Shown piece after piece: positions 1-5,201 of a stretch of DNA of 5,201 bases. Both the position numbers and the translations under genes were made by a program. How positions within the stretch are numbered: the first letter of the stretch is position 1; the number at the start of each line of letters is the position of its first letter. The notes beneath the pieces were generated by a model. The model had not been told where the DNA came from, did no database searches, and saw only the letters and a list, made by a program, of their open reading frames with translations. Origin of the DNA: an uncultured Ectothiorhodospiraceae bacterium (GTDB lineage Bacteria; Pseudomonadota; Gammaproteobacteria; UBA6429; Thiohalophilaceae); assembly GCA_947259425.1 (NCBI GenBank), contig CAMYMO010000030.1:1-5201 (forward strand), read 5' to 3'.

Positions 1-14
1 ACCATCAATAGAGT

Positions 15-55
15 GGCTGGCACCGCTTTCTCCGTTGTGGTGCCAGCCCTTTTTT
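15..55 (+). terminator. Rho-independent terminator of an upstream gene outside the window
   Basis: A perfect 10-bp stem, GGCTGGCACC (15-24) with GGTGCCAGCC (39-48), encloses a 14-base loop and is followed by C and a run of six T (50-55). The T tract lies only on the right, so it terminates rightward transcription of a gene that ends left of the window. No coding sequence of that gene is visible here. Confidence 0.88.
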
Positions 56-475
56 ACCTTAGCGCTAGCTTTTATTATTGTATTGCTCTGAGTGTCGAGT
101 GATTACTTCAGCAAAGAAAAAACAGAGTTAGTCATTATTTGATACCGGATATATTAAAAATCCGTACTCCATACTCACAGGAAAGACGGAGAAATTTTTA
201 AATGGCTGCTTCGTAGTCCCTTAACACCACAAGCTGGATATCACCAGTACAGCGGATACAACGCCTCGACCCGATGTCCATATACTCTCCAAATAACCAA
301 ACAAATTGTTCTCTCCACTTTTTATTCGATATGCGCGTCAGCTGCTATTCAGATGCCGTCACGTTGAATGAAAATTTAGGGAATTCCTGGATAAAAGACC
401 TGATGGAAAAATGAAGTTAAAACGAAGAATTTCAAACTTATCTAAAAATCAATGTCTTAAGCACTAAACACTGTC
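56..475. other. Gene-free stretch, no recognisable content
   Basis: I find no reading frame with a convincing start, ribosome binding site and protein-like composition on either strand. The longest plus-strand candidate is a 46-codon frame (274-414) with no Shine-Dalgarno site. I see no tRNA, CRISPR or insertion-sequence ends. Near 143-166 a weak imperfect inverted repeat (TACCGGAT / ATCCGTA) is present. Part of the stretch may be the upstream regulatory region of the gene at 592, or decayed sequence. Confidence 0.5.
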
Positions 476-481
476 CTTAAG
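456..481. repeat. Two CTTAAG palindromes 20 bp apart upstream of a candidate promoter
   Basis: CTTAAG occurs at 456-461 and again at 476-481, each preceded by TGTC (TGTCTTAAG and TGTCCTTAAG). The 20-bp offset is about two helical turns, and the second copy overlaps the candidate -35 element of the gene at 592. This would suit an operator for a dimeric regulator, but with two six-base sites chance is a real alternative. Confidence 0.25.
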
Positions 482-504
482 AGCAACATAAATCATCATA
501 TAAA
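477..504 (+). promoter_or_regulatory. Candidate sigma-70 promoter for the membrane protein gene
   Basis: TTAAGA (477-482; four of six match TTGACA) and TATAAA (499-504; five of six match TATAAT) are separated by 16 bp. Transcription would start near 511 and leave a leader of about 80 bases before the ATG at 592. An isolated AGGAG (508-512) just downstream has no start codon at a workable distance. Prediction by eye only. Confidence 0.35.
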
Positions 505-591
505 AATAGGAGAACCTTCAGAACATTTGACGCTGAATTGATTAGATTACCCCGGTATTGGTCAAAACGACTTTATATCGGGAGAAATTCT

Positions 592-1230
592 ATGATTGGT
601 AAAAAAAATATTGTATTCGGGTTTATCTATCTTGCCATCACGGCTGCGGTCGGCGGTGTCATGATCCTGGGGCATTTTGATGCGCGGAGTGCTGCAGAAG
701 CGAACAAACGTGTGCAGCTTGGGGTTTTACAGCAAATTGTGGTGGATGATTATGAAGTCAACCTGGAACAAATCACTCCACTGGAATTAGCTAAAACAAA
801 CTCACAAGCCGTTCTTGCGATTTCAAATCGTATTAATGCTCAAAAGCCCATTAGCACACTTCGCTCTGGCGCACATACGCATGGTACTGCCGATGCCTTG
901 CTCAATATCGCTGCGGGTTTTCTGCTGTTGTTTCTTGCTGCCCCTACCTGGCTCAAACAAACCATTAGTTGGATGTTTATATCCGGTGCAGTGCTACATT
1001 CAGGTATGTTGTTTCTTGTTTCTGTGCTCGGACAGAGCTGGGCTACGCATTTATTAAATGGACCACCAGGCGCGATTGGTCGAGGACTGACTCTGGCAGG
1101 TTTAGTATTGGCGGGTATCGCGGCGGCGAAATGGTTTAGTTCAACACCGGTAACAGATGCTTCTGTCCACAAAAAAGGAAAAGCGCCGGAAAAAAGTTCG
1201 ATAAGCAACACGCCTGGATTGCAGCATTAA
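592..1230 (+). CDS. Inner-membrane protein of unknown function with an HTHG motif
   Basis: This is a 212-residue protein whose family I do not recognise. The ATG at 592 was chosen because GGAGA (581-585) sits 6 bases before it. A longer reading from TTG at 538 has no ribosome binding site and would add a charged stretch ahead of the first hydrophobic segment. Visible layout: a membrane segment at about residues 6-27, a soluble region of about 65 residues that is probably periplasmic, then three further segments at about 101-118, 125-146 and 163-182, and a hydrophilic lysine-rich tail of about 30 residues. Histidines lie near the membrane in H95-T-H97-G, just before segment 2, and H136 within segment 3 (GAVLHSG). 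H153 follows segment 3. This clustering could bind a metal or haem, which is inference. The gene stands alone: about 535 gene-free bases precede it and a hairpin terminator follows, so it is probably monocistronic. I can assign no function. Confidence 0.82.
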   Translation: MIGKKNIVFGFIYLAITAAVGGVMILGHFDARSAAEANKRVQLGVLQQIVVDDYEVNLEQITPLELAKTNSQAVLAISNRINAQKPISTLRSGAHTHGTADALLNIAAGFLLLFLAAPTWLKQTISWMFISGAVLHSGMLFLVSVLGQSWATHLLNGPPGAIGRGLTLAGLVLAGIAAAKWFSSTPVTDASVHKKGKAPEKSSISNTPGLQH

Positions 1231-1248
1231 ATCACTCGTATTAACTGG

Positions 1249-1285
1249 CTTCGCCCCAGCCTTAACAATGGGGCGAAGATTATTT
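1249..1285. terminator. Hairpin terminator shared by two convergent genes
   Basis: A perfect 10-bp stem, CTTCGCCCCA (1249-1258) with TGGGGCGAAG (1269-1278), has a 10-base loop and is followed on the plus strand by ATTATTTAT. It lies 18 bases after the stop of the plus-strand membrane protein gene and 17 bases beyond the stop of the minus-strand regulator. The T-rich tail is better on the plus strand, but the position suits both genes. Confidence 0.75.
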
Positions 1286-1295
1286 ATCGATCAGA

Positions 1296-3002
1296 TTATT
1301 CGGGTACATTTGCCTGCCGTAGCTCATTGATGAAACGTTTACTGTGTTCATCTTTTTCGAATGCGATCGTTGCCGCGATTTGTTTTAACCTTGTATCAGG
1401 GGCCTGCACCATCACATTTTCAATTTCCCATTGGGCATCCTCGAGTCGCTCCAGATTCACATAGCACGCTGCAAGAAACAGGCGTGGTAAATGAGCGTGT
1501 TCATTCCGTTCAAGTGCGTGTTGTAACGAAATCACCGCCTCCTCGTAACGCCCCTGATTGTAATACGCTAACCCCAGGTTCCAGGGATAATCAAAGGTAT
1601 GATGAGGGTTTAGCTCAATTGCTTTTTTAATATTTTTTTCCGCTGCCTTACCCTTACCTTGCCAGTTGTTAATAAAGGCTAACAGTCCATATCCATCTGC
1701 ATAATTCGGAGACAGGGCGATTGCCTGTTCGACGGCTTCAGCTGCCTCGTTATATTCTTTTCTGAATAAATGAATATATCCTGCTGCCCAATGCACCTGT
1801 GGTGATGAACGATCGAGTGAGACCGCCTTGCGCACAAGCTCTAACATACGCGCACGCGCTTCCTCATCTGATAACACAGACCAGCCACGACGATACTGGT
1901 GGGTAAGGACCACAGCCCAACCTCCGTAAGCACGTGCATACATGGGATCCAGTTGAATCGCCTTCTTATATGCATCTACTGCCTGCTCATGCCCCGTCTT
2001 TGTTCGCAACCGATAAAGCTGCTGGCCGCGTAAAAACATTTCGTATGCGGCAATGTTATTCGTATCGGATTGTTTCAGTCGGTTCTTCTCGGCAATCGAT
2101 AATTCAATGGCAAGCGCACTCACAATTTTCTCGATAACCGTATCCTGAATGGCAAAGATATCCCGCGCCGGACGATCAAAACGCTCCGCCCAGATAGCCT
2201 GCTCAGTATTAGAATCGATGAGTTTTGCGGTAATACGAATTTGCTGCCCTGCTTTTCGCACGCTACCTTCAACGATGTATCGGACATTTAGCGTTTTCGC
2301 TACGTCATCAATGTCAACTTCTCTACCTTTATAAGTGAATGAGGACGTGCGTGACAGCACTCTAAGATTGGAGAGTTTTGATAAGTCGGTGATTAAATCT
2401 TCTGTGATCCCGTCACTTAAATAGTCCTGTTGCTGATCAGCGTTTAAATTCAAAAAGGGAAGCACGACAATTGATGCGACCTGTTTTGTCGTAAGGTCTT
2501 CCGAAGTATTATTTAAGAATAAAATGGCTCCTGCTATGAGGCCAAGAATAACCAGAAAAAATAAACCCAGTTGTGTTTTACGATTGAAGACAGGATGCTG
2601 TGTAGAACTCCCAGTTGATGAGTCAAGATGACTATCGCCAGTATCAGCATTCACACTGTCACCGCTCTCCTGGGCAACGTTGGCAACGCACCGGTAGCCT
2701 TTTTTGGGAATCGTCTCGATGTAGCTTGAATTGCGCGAATCATCGCCTAATGCTTTGCGCAGTTTTATGACGGTGCTTGAAAGCGAATCATAGCTCACCA
2801 CGACATCGGGCCAGAGTTTGTCCAGTAGCTCATCGCGCGATACGACTTCCCCTGCGCGTTCGGCCAAATAAACAAGCACAGACATGACCTTCGGCTCAAG
2901 CTTGACCTCTTCGCCACCCCGTGAGATTCGCCCCAGGTCCGGATTGATATACCAGTCCGCCAGGTAAAACGGCCTGTTGAGATTATTGCCCTGTGAATCC
3001 AT
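1296..3002 (-). CDS. ToxR/CadC-type transmembrane transcriptional regulator with TolB-like and TPR domains
   Basis: This 568-residue protein is a one-component regulator that should bind DNA from the membrane. The ATG at 3002 was chosen because GAGG lies 5 bases before it. A TTG 29 codons further upstream has no ribosome binding site. Order of parts: an OmpR-type winged helix (about residues 12-108) with the recognition helix near 70-88 and the wing ending in IPKKGYRCVA; a polar Ser/Asp-rich linker; one membrane span (about 144-164); a TolB-N/FlgO-like domain (about 176-296) beginning IVVLPFLNLN and containing YLSDGITEDL and YIVEGSVRK; then TPR-like helical repeats (about 317-535, with motifs such as AVDAYKKAIQLDP and EEAVISLQHAL). 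Databases often label such proteins adenylate cyclase, but no cyclase catalytic domain is present. By analogy with CadC and ToxR, the N-terminus is cytoplasmic and the TolB-like and TPR parts are periplasmic. It is divergent from the exported hydrolase pair at 3249-4704, its likeliest target. The signal it senses is unknown. Confidence 0.92.
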   Translation of the reverse strand: MDSQGNNLNRPFYLADWYINPDLGRISRGGEEVKLEPKVMSVLVYLAERAGEVVSRDELLDKLWPDVVVSYDSLSSTVIKLRKALGDDSRNSSYIETIPKKGYRCVANVAQESGDSVNADTGDSHLDSSTGSSTQHPVFNRKTQLGLFFLVILGLIAGAILFLNNTSEDLTTKQVASIVVLPFLNLNADQQQDYLSDGITEDLITDLSKLSNLRVLSRTSSFTYKGREVDIDDVAKTLNVRYIVEGSVRKAGQQIRITAKLIDSNTEQAIWAERFDRPARDIFAIQDTVIEKIVSALAIELSIAEKNRLKQSDTNNIAAYEMFLRGQQLYRLRTKTGHEQAVDAYKKAIQLDPMYARAYGGWAVVLTHQYRRGWSVLSDEEARARMLELVRKAVSLDRSSPQVHWAAGYIHLFRKEYNEAAEAVEQAIALSPNYADGYGLLAFINNWQGKGKAAEKNIKKAIELNPHHTFDYPWNLGLAYYNQGRYEEAVISLQHALERNEHAHLPRLFLAACYVNLERLEDAQWEIENVMVQAPDTRLKQIAATIAFEKDEHSKRFINELRQANVPE

Positions 3003-3130
3003 TCCTTCCTCAGTTGTAATGCTTAAAGCCCATACATCCAAACGGCTATTCTCTGTAATTACTTGCGACGATACAACGAAAACCTTCAAATCAAAACAAT
3101 TAGATAACTTGTTGATATTTAATGATTATT

Positions 3131-3158
3131 TTGCATAGGTTTTTCATCATTTTATCAT
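3131..3158 (+). promoter_or_regulatory. Candidate sigma-70 promoter of the exported hydrolase operon
   Basis: TATCAT (3153-3158) matches TATAAT in five of six positions. TTGCAT (3131-3136) lies 16 bp upstream and matches TTGACA only in its first three bases. Transcription would start near 3165, giving a leader of about 85 bases. The weak -35 is what an activated promoter often shows, but the -10 falls inside the 11-bp repeats, which would instead suit repression. A second possible -35, TTGATA, is at 3112-3117, with no good -10. Confidence 0.4.
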
Positions 3159-3172
3159 CGGACTTTCATCGG
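3144..3172. promoter_or_regulatory. Candidate operator: three TCATC direct repeats with 11-bp period
   Basis: TCATC starts at 3144, 3155 and 3166, so successive copies are exactly 11 bp apart. Copies two and three extend to TCATCGG, and T-rich sequence precedes each. Direct repeats spaced 11 bp are the known site form for OmpR/PhoB-type winged-helix proteins, as in the PhoB box. The neighbouring gene encodes a protein with that domain, and this region separates it from its divergent neighbours. The assignment to that regulator is inference. Confidence 0.5.
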
Positions 3173-3198
3173 TACTTTTCAACGCCATCGTCAGACAC

Positions 3199-3245
3199 TG
3201 TTCCTCAACAGCAAAACACTGGCTTACAGAAAACACTGAGGAACA
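3199..3245 (+). promoter_or_regulatory. Inverted repeat that can mask the ribosome binding site of the first operon gene
   Basis: TGTTCCTCA (3199-3207) is the exact reverse complement of TGAGGAACA (3237-3245). The right arm contains GAGGA (3238-3242), the Shine-Dalgarno site of the gene starting at 3249. In mRNA the arms could form a 9-bp stem with a 29-base loop and reduce initiation. The loop is long, so stability is moderate and a protein or RNA partner may be needed. Confidence 0.35.
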
Positions 3246-3248
3246 ATT

Positions 3249-3908
3249 ATGAAAAAGATCATTTTTTACCTTGTATTGTTGATGTGCAGTTCACATGGCT
3301 ATGCAACAAAGGTTGATACCAACGCCCGCCCTGAACAGACCGCTGTATTGATCGTTCATTGTGAGTCTAGCAAAAGCAATAATCCAGCACTTTTCAAATC
3401 TTTCAAACAGCAATTTCAACGCAATCGATGGGAAGTCTTTCTGTATCCTGTTTCCAGGATCCAGATGCAATCAGACTACCGTTATTTAGTACTGGACCGA
3501 AAAATTCAATCTCTAGCTGAACAAGGCTTTAACCGTATCATGATCATTGGCTATGACGATACGAATAAACTGATTGCTTACTACCTGTCAGGTATACCAT
3601 CGAAGAGAATAAAAGCCTTTGTCGGGATTAATATGACCGGTCAGAAAACCGCAAAGGAAGATATCGTCTCAGATAATGCATCCTTATTATTGAAGATCAA
3701 AATACCGGTACTGGATATATTTGGAAGTCATTCTCATCCTGCCGTGTTGACGTCTACTGATCGTCGCGCCTTTGCCATGACACTTCACCGATCAGACTGT
3801 GATTGCCAAAAATCCAGACAAACCGTCATTAAAAATGCTAACGCCACGTTTCATGGTCATGAAATGCAGCTAACCACGCGAATCACAAATTGGTTAGACA
3901 GTATTTGA
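3249..3908 (+). CDS. Exported alpha/beta-hydrolase-fold protein, DUF3530-like, probably non-catalytic
   Basis: This is a 219-residue protein with a signal peptide (MKKIIFYLVLLMC then SSHGYA, probable cut after A19), so it is predicted to be periplasmic. C13 is preceded by Met and does not form a good lipobox. The ATG has GAGG 7 bases upstream. The mature part reads like a short DUF3530-type hydrolase: a strand TAVLIVH (31-37), GWEVFLYP-like RWEVFLYP (60-67), the elbow strand IMIIGYDDT (97-105), IPVLDIFGSHSHPAV (152-166), and the C-terminal FHGHEMQLTTRITNWL with H202 and H204. In a working hydrolase the elbow is usually GxSxG; here it is G101-Y-D103-D-T105, with no serine. The usual acid region is SHSH (160-163). 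A CDC pair (184-186) could form a disulfide. It is first in an operon with the gene at 3961. An active enzyme with an Asp nucleophile is a remote alternative. Confidence 0.85.
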   Translation: MKKIIFYLVLLMCSSHGYATKVDTNARPEQTAVLIVHCESSKSNNPALFKSFKQQFQRNRWEVFLYPVSRIQMQSDYRYLVLDRKIQSLAEQGFNRIMIIGYDDTNKLIAYYLSGIPSKRIKAFVGINMTGQKTAKEDIVSDNASLLLKIKIPVLDIFGSHSHPAVLTSTDRRAFAMTLHRSDCDCQKSRQTVIKNANATFHGHEMQLTTRITNWLDSI

Positions 3909-3960
3909 GTTGAATTTCATTATTTTAAATCAAAAACACTTATTGTATAGGAGTAGCGCC

Positions 3961-4704
3961 ATGTTTAAATATATTCTTACGTTTGTATTCACTTTTTCAC
4001 TATTAACAAGCTCCGCTTTCGCAGATATTGACAGTACTGAGCCAGTCAAGACCGGTTACATAACGATCGCGACTGACACTGATAAAACCTTCCGAGCCTA
4101 TATAGCCGGATCACAAAAGGCGAAACAAGGGCTATTGTTATTGCACGGCTGGCGTGGATTAAACCATGAAATGGAACTATGGGCCGACCGGTTTGCAGCT
4201 CAAGGGTACCGTGTGATAGCAATCGATTTATATAACAATAAGACTACGAATCATCCCGGCACAGCCAGAAAACTCATGAGCAACATCAACCAGAAAGAAA
4301 TAAATGATAAATTCAGAGCGGCTATTAAATTTCTGGCTCGAGATAACCGCAAGGTCGCCGTGCTTGGAAGAGGCTTTGGTGCAAACCAGGCAATACAAGC
4401 CACATCCAGCAGTAAGCTCATCTCTGCAGTTGTGTTATTTTATCCATTTGGTGATGTAAGCGAGTTACTAACATCATCTAACATCCCTATGCTTGGCAAC
4501 TTTGCCAGTAAAAATTTCTTCTTTGATAATGAGCTACAACAGAAGTTTATTTCTGCGGCCAATCAGAGAAAAATCGACCTCACAGTTAAGACTTACCATG
4601 CAAGACATGGTTTTAGTAATATTCTTGGCGAGAACTTTGATACTAATGCAGACAGTTCCTCACTTAAAAACACCTTAACTTTTCTCGCCAAACATCTTCG
4701 TTAA
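3961..4704 (+). CDS. Exported dienelactone hydrolase-family protein lacking catalytic residues
   Basis: This is a 247-residue protein. The ATG at 3961 was chosen because AGGAG (3949-3953) lies 7 bases before it and it opens a classical signal peptide (residues 1-21, ending S-A-F-A). A longer reading from TTG at 3910 spoils that. The mature part follows the dienelactone hydrolase fold: LLLLHGWRGLN (58-68), then FAAQGYRVIAIDLY (78-91), LM at 105-106, the elbow strand VAVLGRGFGA (132-141), FASKNFFFDNE (181-191), and YHARHGFSN (212-220). Family members normally read HEWWGLN, GxCxGG or GxSxGG, and a GxxD acid. Here the active-site Glu position is G63, the nucleophile position is G138 and the acid position is N185; only H216 remains. 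It is therefore probably a periplasmic binding or signalling pseudoenzyme. It follows the gene at 3249 by 52 bases and shares its operon. Cytosolic homologues are far more common than exported ones. Confidence 0.88.
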   Translation: MFKYILTFVFTFSLLTSSAFADIDSTEPVKTGYITIATDTDKTFRAYIAGSQKAKQGLLLLHGWRGLNHEMELWADRFAAQGYRVIAIDLYNNKTTNHPGTARKLMSNINQKEINDKFRAAIKFLARDNRKVAVLGRGFGANQAIQATSSSKLISAVVLFYPFGDVSELLTSSNIPMLGNFASKNFFFDNELQQKFISAANQRKIDLTVKTYHARHGFSNILGENFDTNADSSSLKNTLTFLAKHLR

Positions 4705-4719
4705 ATTTTACGGAAATAA

Positions 4720-4745
4720 CAAAGGCTCGCCTATGCGAGCCTTTG
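4720..4745. terminator. Hairpin terminator after the hydrolase operon, probably that of a former tRNA-Glu
   Basis: A perfect 11-bp stem, CAAAGGCTCGC (4720-4730) with GCGAGCCTTTG (4735-4745), has a 4-base loop. On the plus strand it is followed by AAATTGG, a poor tail. On the minus strand it is followed by TTATTT, a better one. It lies 15 bases after the operon stop and 4 bases beyond the tRNA-Glu fragment read on the minus strand, so it may have served that tRNA while also ending the operon. Confidence 0.75.
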
Positions 4746-4749
4746 AAAT

Positions 4750-4764
4750 TGGCGTCCCCAAGGG
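4750..4764 (-). other. tRNA-Glu 3'-end fragment, candidate attachment-site scar
   Basis: Read on the minus strand, the sequence is CCCTTGGGGACGCCA. This equals the last 15 bases of a gammaproteobacterial tRNA-Glu as I recall it: the end of the T stem, the acceptor strand UGGGGAC, discriminator G and CCA. The match stops at 4764, where a full gene would continue with the T loop; TACCGC follows instead. Such fragments mark where an integrase recombined at a tRNA gene. Here the terminator-like hairpin lies directly downstream of the fragment, as in an intact tRNA locus. The match is from memory and not database-checked. Confidence 0.5.
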
Positions 4765-4855
4765 TACCGCTCTCGCACATGGCCCATATTCCGAATAGGC
4801 TTGTCATAGCCTTTGAGTTTACAGTCTGGCTATTTGTGAATTATAACGATTGTAC

Positions 4856-5201
4856 TTATAGACCTAATGCACTAAGTCCAGGGTGATCAGCTGGCCTGGG
4901 GCCCTGCGGCCAATGAAATTGTCTATCCGTTTCAGTAATGCGCACATCATTAATACTGGCGTAGCGTGTTTTCATAAGACCGAATTCATTAAACTCCCAG
5001 TTCTCATTACCATAAGACCGATACCAGTTCGCAGAGTCATCATGCCATTCATAGGCAAAACGAACCGCAATACGATCACATGCGCATGCCCAGACTTCCT
5101 TTATTAGCCGATAATCAAGTTCACGTTGCCATTTTCGGGTGAGGAACGCCACAATGGCCTCACGTCCCTGGATAAACTCCGCACGGTTACGCCAAATTGA
5201 G
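4856..5201 (-). CDS. DUF1348 (NTF2-like, COG3558) family protein, N-terminus cut by the window edge
   Basis: The frame is open from the right edge to a TAA at 4856-4858, giving 115 visible residues beginning SIWRNRAEFIQGREAIVAFL. A GTG at 5152 could be called as the start, but the family sequence continues without a break upstream of it (WRNRAEFIQGREAI), so the true start lies beyond 5201. Characteristic stretches are FLTRKWQRELDYRLIKEVW, RIAVRFAYEWHDD, WYRSYGNENWEF and the C-terminal HWPQGPRPADHPGLSALGL. The family usually has about 150-160 residues, so about 40 are missing. It has the NTF2/SnoaL-like cone fold, is cytoplasmic with no signal, and its biochemical role is not established. It points toward the tRNA-Glu fragment and the hydrolase operon and is probably unrelated to them. 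No clear terminator follows; a 6-bp stem with a 16-base loop (4806-4833) is weak. Confidence 0.93.
   Translation of the reverse strand, partial: SIWRNRAEFIQGREAIVAFLTRKWQRELDYRLIKEVWACACDRIAVRFAYEWHDDSANWYRSYGNENWEFNEFGLMKTRYASINDVRITETDRQFHWPQGPRPADHPGLSALGL

Noticed and set aside
274..414. 46-codon plus-strand frame in the gene-free region
   Set aside because: No ribosome binding site, no recognisable motif, and a length expected by chance in this composition.
508..541. AGGAG at 508-512 with a five-codon TTG-started frame at 527-541 as a leader peptide
   Set aside because: The spacing of 14 bases is too long, the start is weak and the product has no regulatory codon run.
538..591. TTG start giving an 18-residue N-terminal extension of the membrane protein
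   Set aside because: No Shine-Dalgarno site at a workable distance, while the ATG at 592 has GGAGA 6 bases upstream and directly precedes the first hydrophobic segment.
840..1211. 123-codon minus-strand frame opposite the membrane protein
   Set aside because: It is the antisense shadow of a gene with clear hydrophobic segments and a good start; its own product looks random.
1296..3002. Adenylate cyclase function for the large regulator
   Set aside because: The TolB-like region often triggers that label in databases, but no nucleotide cyclase catalytic domain or metal-binding pair is visible.
3003..3089. Longer TTG-started version of the regulator
   Set aside because: No ribosome binding site precedes it, whereas GAGG sits 5 bases before the ATG at 3002 and the winged-helix domain begins soon after.
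4201..4769. 11-base direct repeat CAAGGGTACCG at 4201-4211 and 4759-4769
   Set aside because: A repeat of this length is expected by chance in 5 kb; one copy is inside a coding sequence and there is no further similarity around either.
4806..4833. ATAGCC / GGCTAT inverted repeat as a terminator for the DUF1348 gene
   Set aside because: Only 6 bp of stem, a 16-base loop and no T tract on the minus strand.

Overview
The window looks like chromosomal DNA of a Gram-negative gammaproteobacterium. The grounds are strong Shine-Dalgarno sites, Sec-type signal peptides, a ToxR/CadC-type membrane-anchored regulator, and a 15-base match to the 3' end of a gammaproteobacterial tRNA-Glu. The base composition is moderate and I cannot name the genus. 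Dense clean genes on both strands and several intrinsic terminators argue against plasmid or phage DNA. The right edge carries a possible recombination scar.

Layout. Positions 15-55 hold the terminator of a gene lying left of the window. About 535 bases without a credible gene follow; their right part holds a candidate promoter and a pair of CTTAAG palindromes. A 212-residue membrane protein of unrecognised family (592-1230, +) comes next. It converges on a large regulator gene (1296-3002, -), and a shared hairpin terminator lies between them. The regulator has a cytoplasmic OmpR-type winged helix, one membrane span, a TolB-like domain and TPR repeats, the last two predicted to be periplasmic. 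Divergent from it is a two-gene operon (3249-3908 and 3961-4704, +) for two exported alpha/beta-hydrolase-fold proteins: one resembles DUF3530, the other the dienelactone hydrolase family. Both seem to have lost catalytic residues. The operon is followed by a hairpin, a 15-base tRNA-Glu 3' fragment read on the minus strand, and the 3' part of a DUF1348 (NTF2-like) gene running in from the right edge.

How the parts may work together. The 246-base divergent region is the control centre. It holds three TCATC direct repeats exactly 11 bp apart, the spacing typical of OmpR/PhoB-type winged-helix binding sites. They overlap a plausible -10 element for the operon, and an inverted repeat could hide the ribosome binding site of the first operon gene. 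A reasonable hypothesis is that the membrane regulator controls the adjacent operon, and that the two exported, apparently non-catalytic hydrolase-fold proteins bind a ligand or talk to the regulator's periplasmic part. That is inference. The sequence shows the arrangement and the residue changes, not the interaction.

The tRNA-Glu fragment together with its terminator-like hairpin suggests that the region to its right (the DUF1348 gene) was joined here by site-specific recombination at a tRNA gene.
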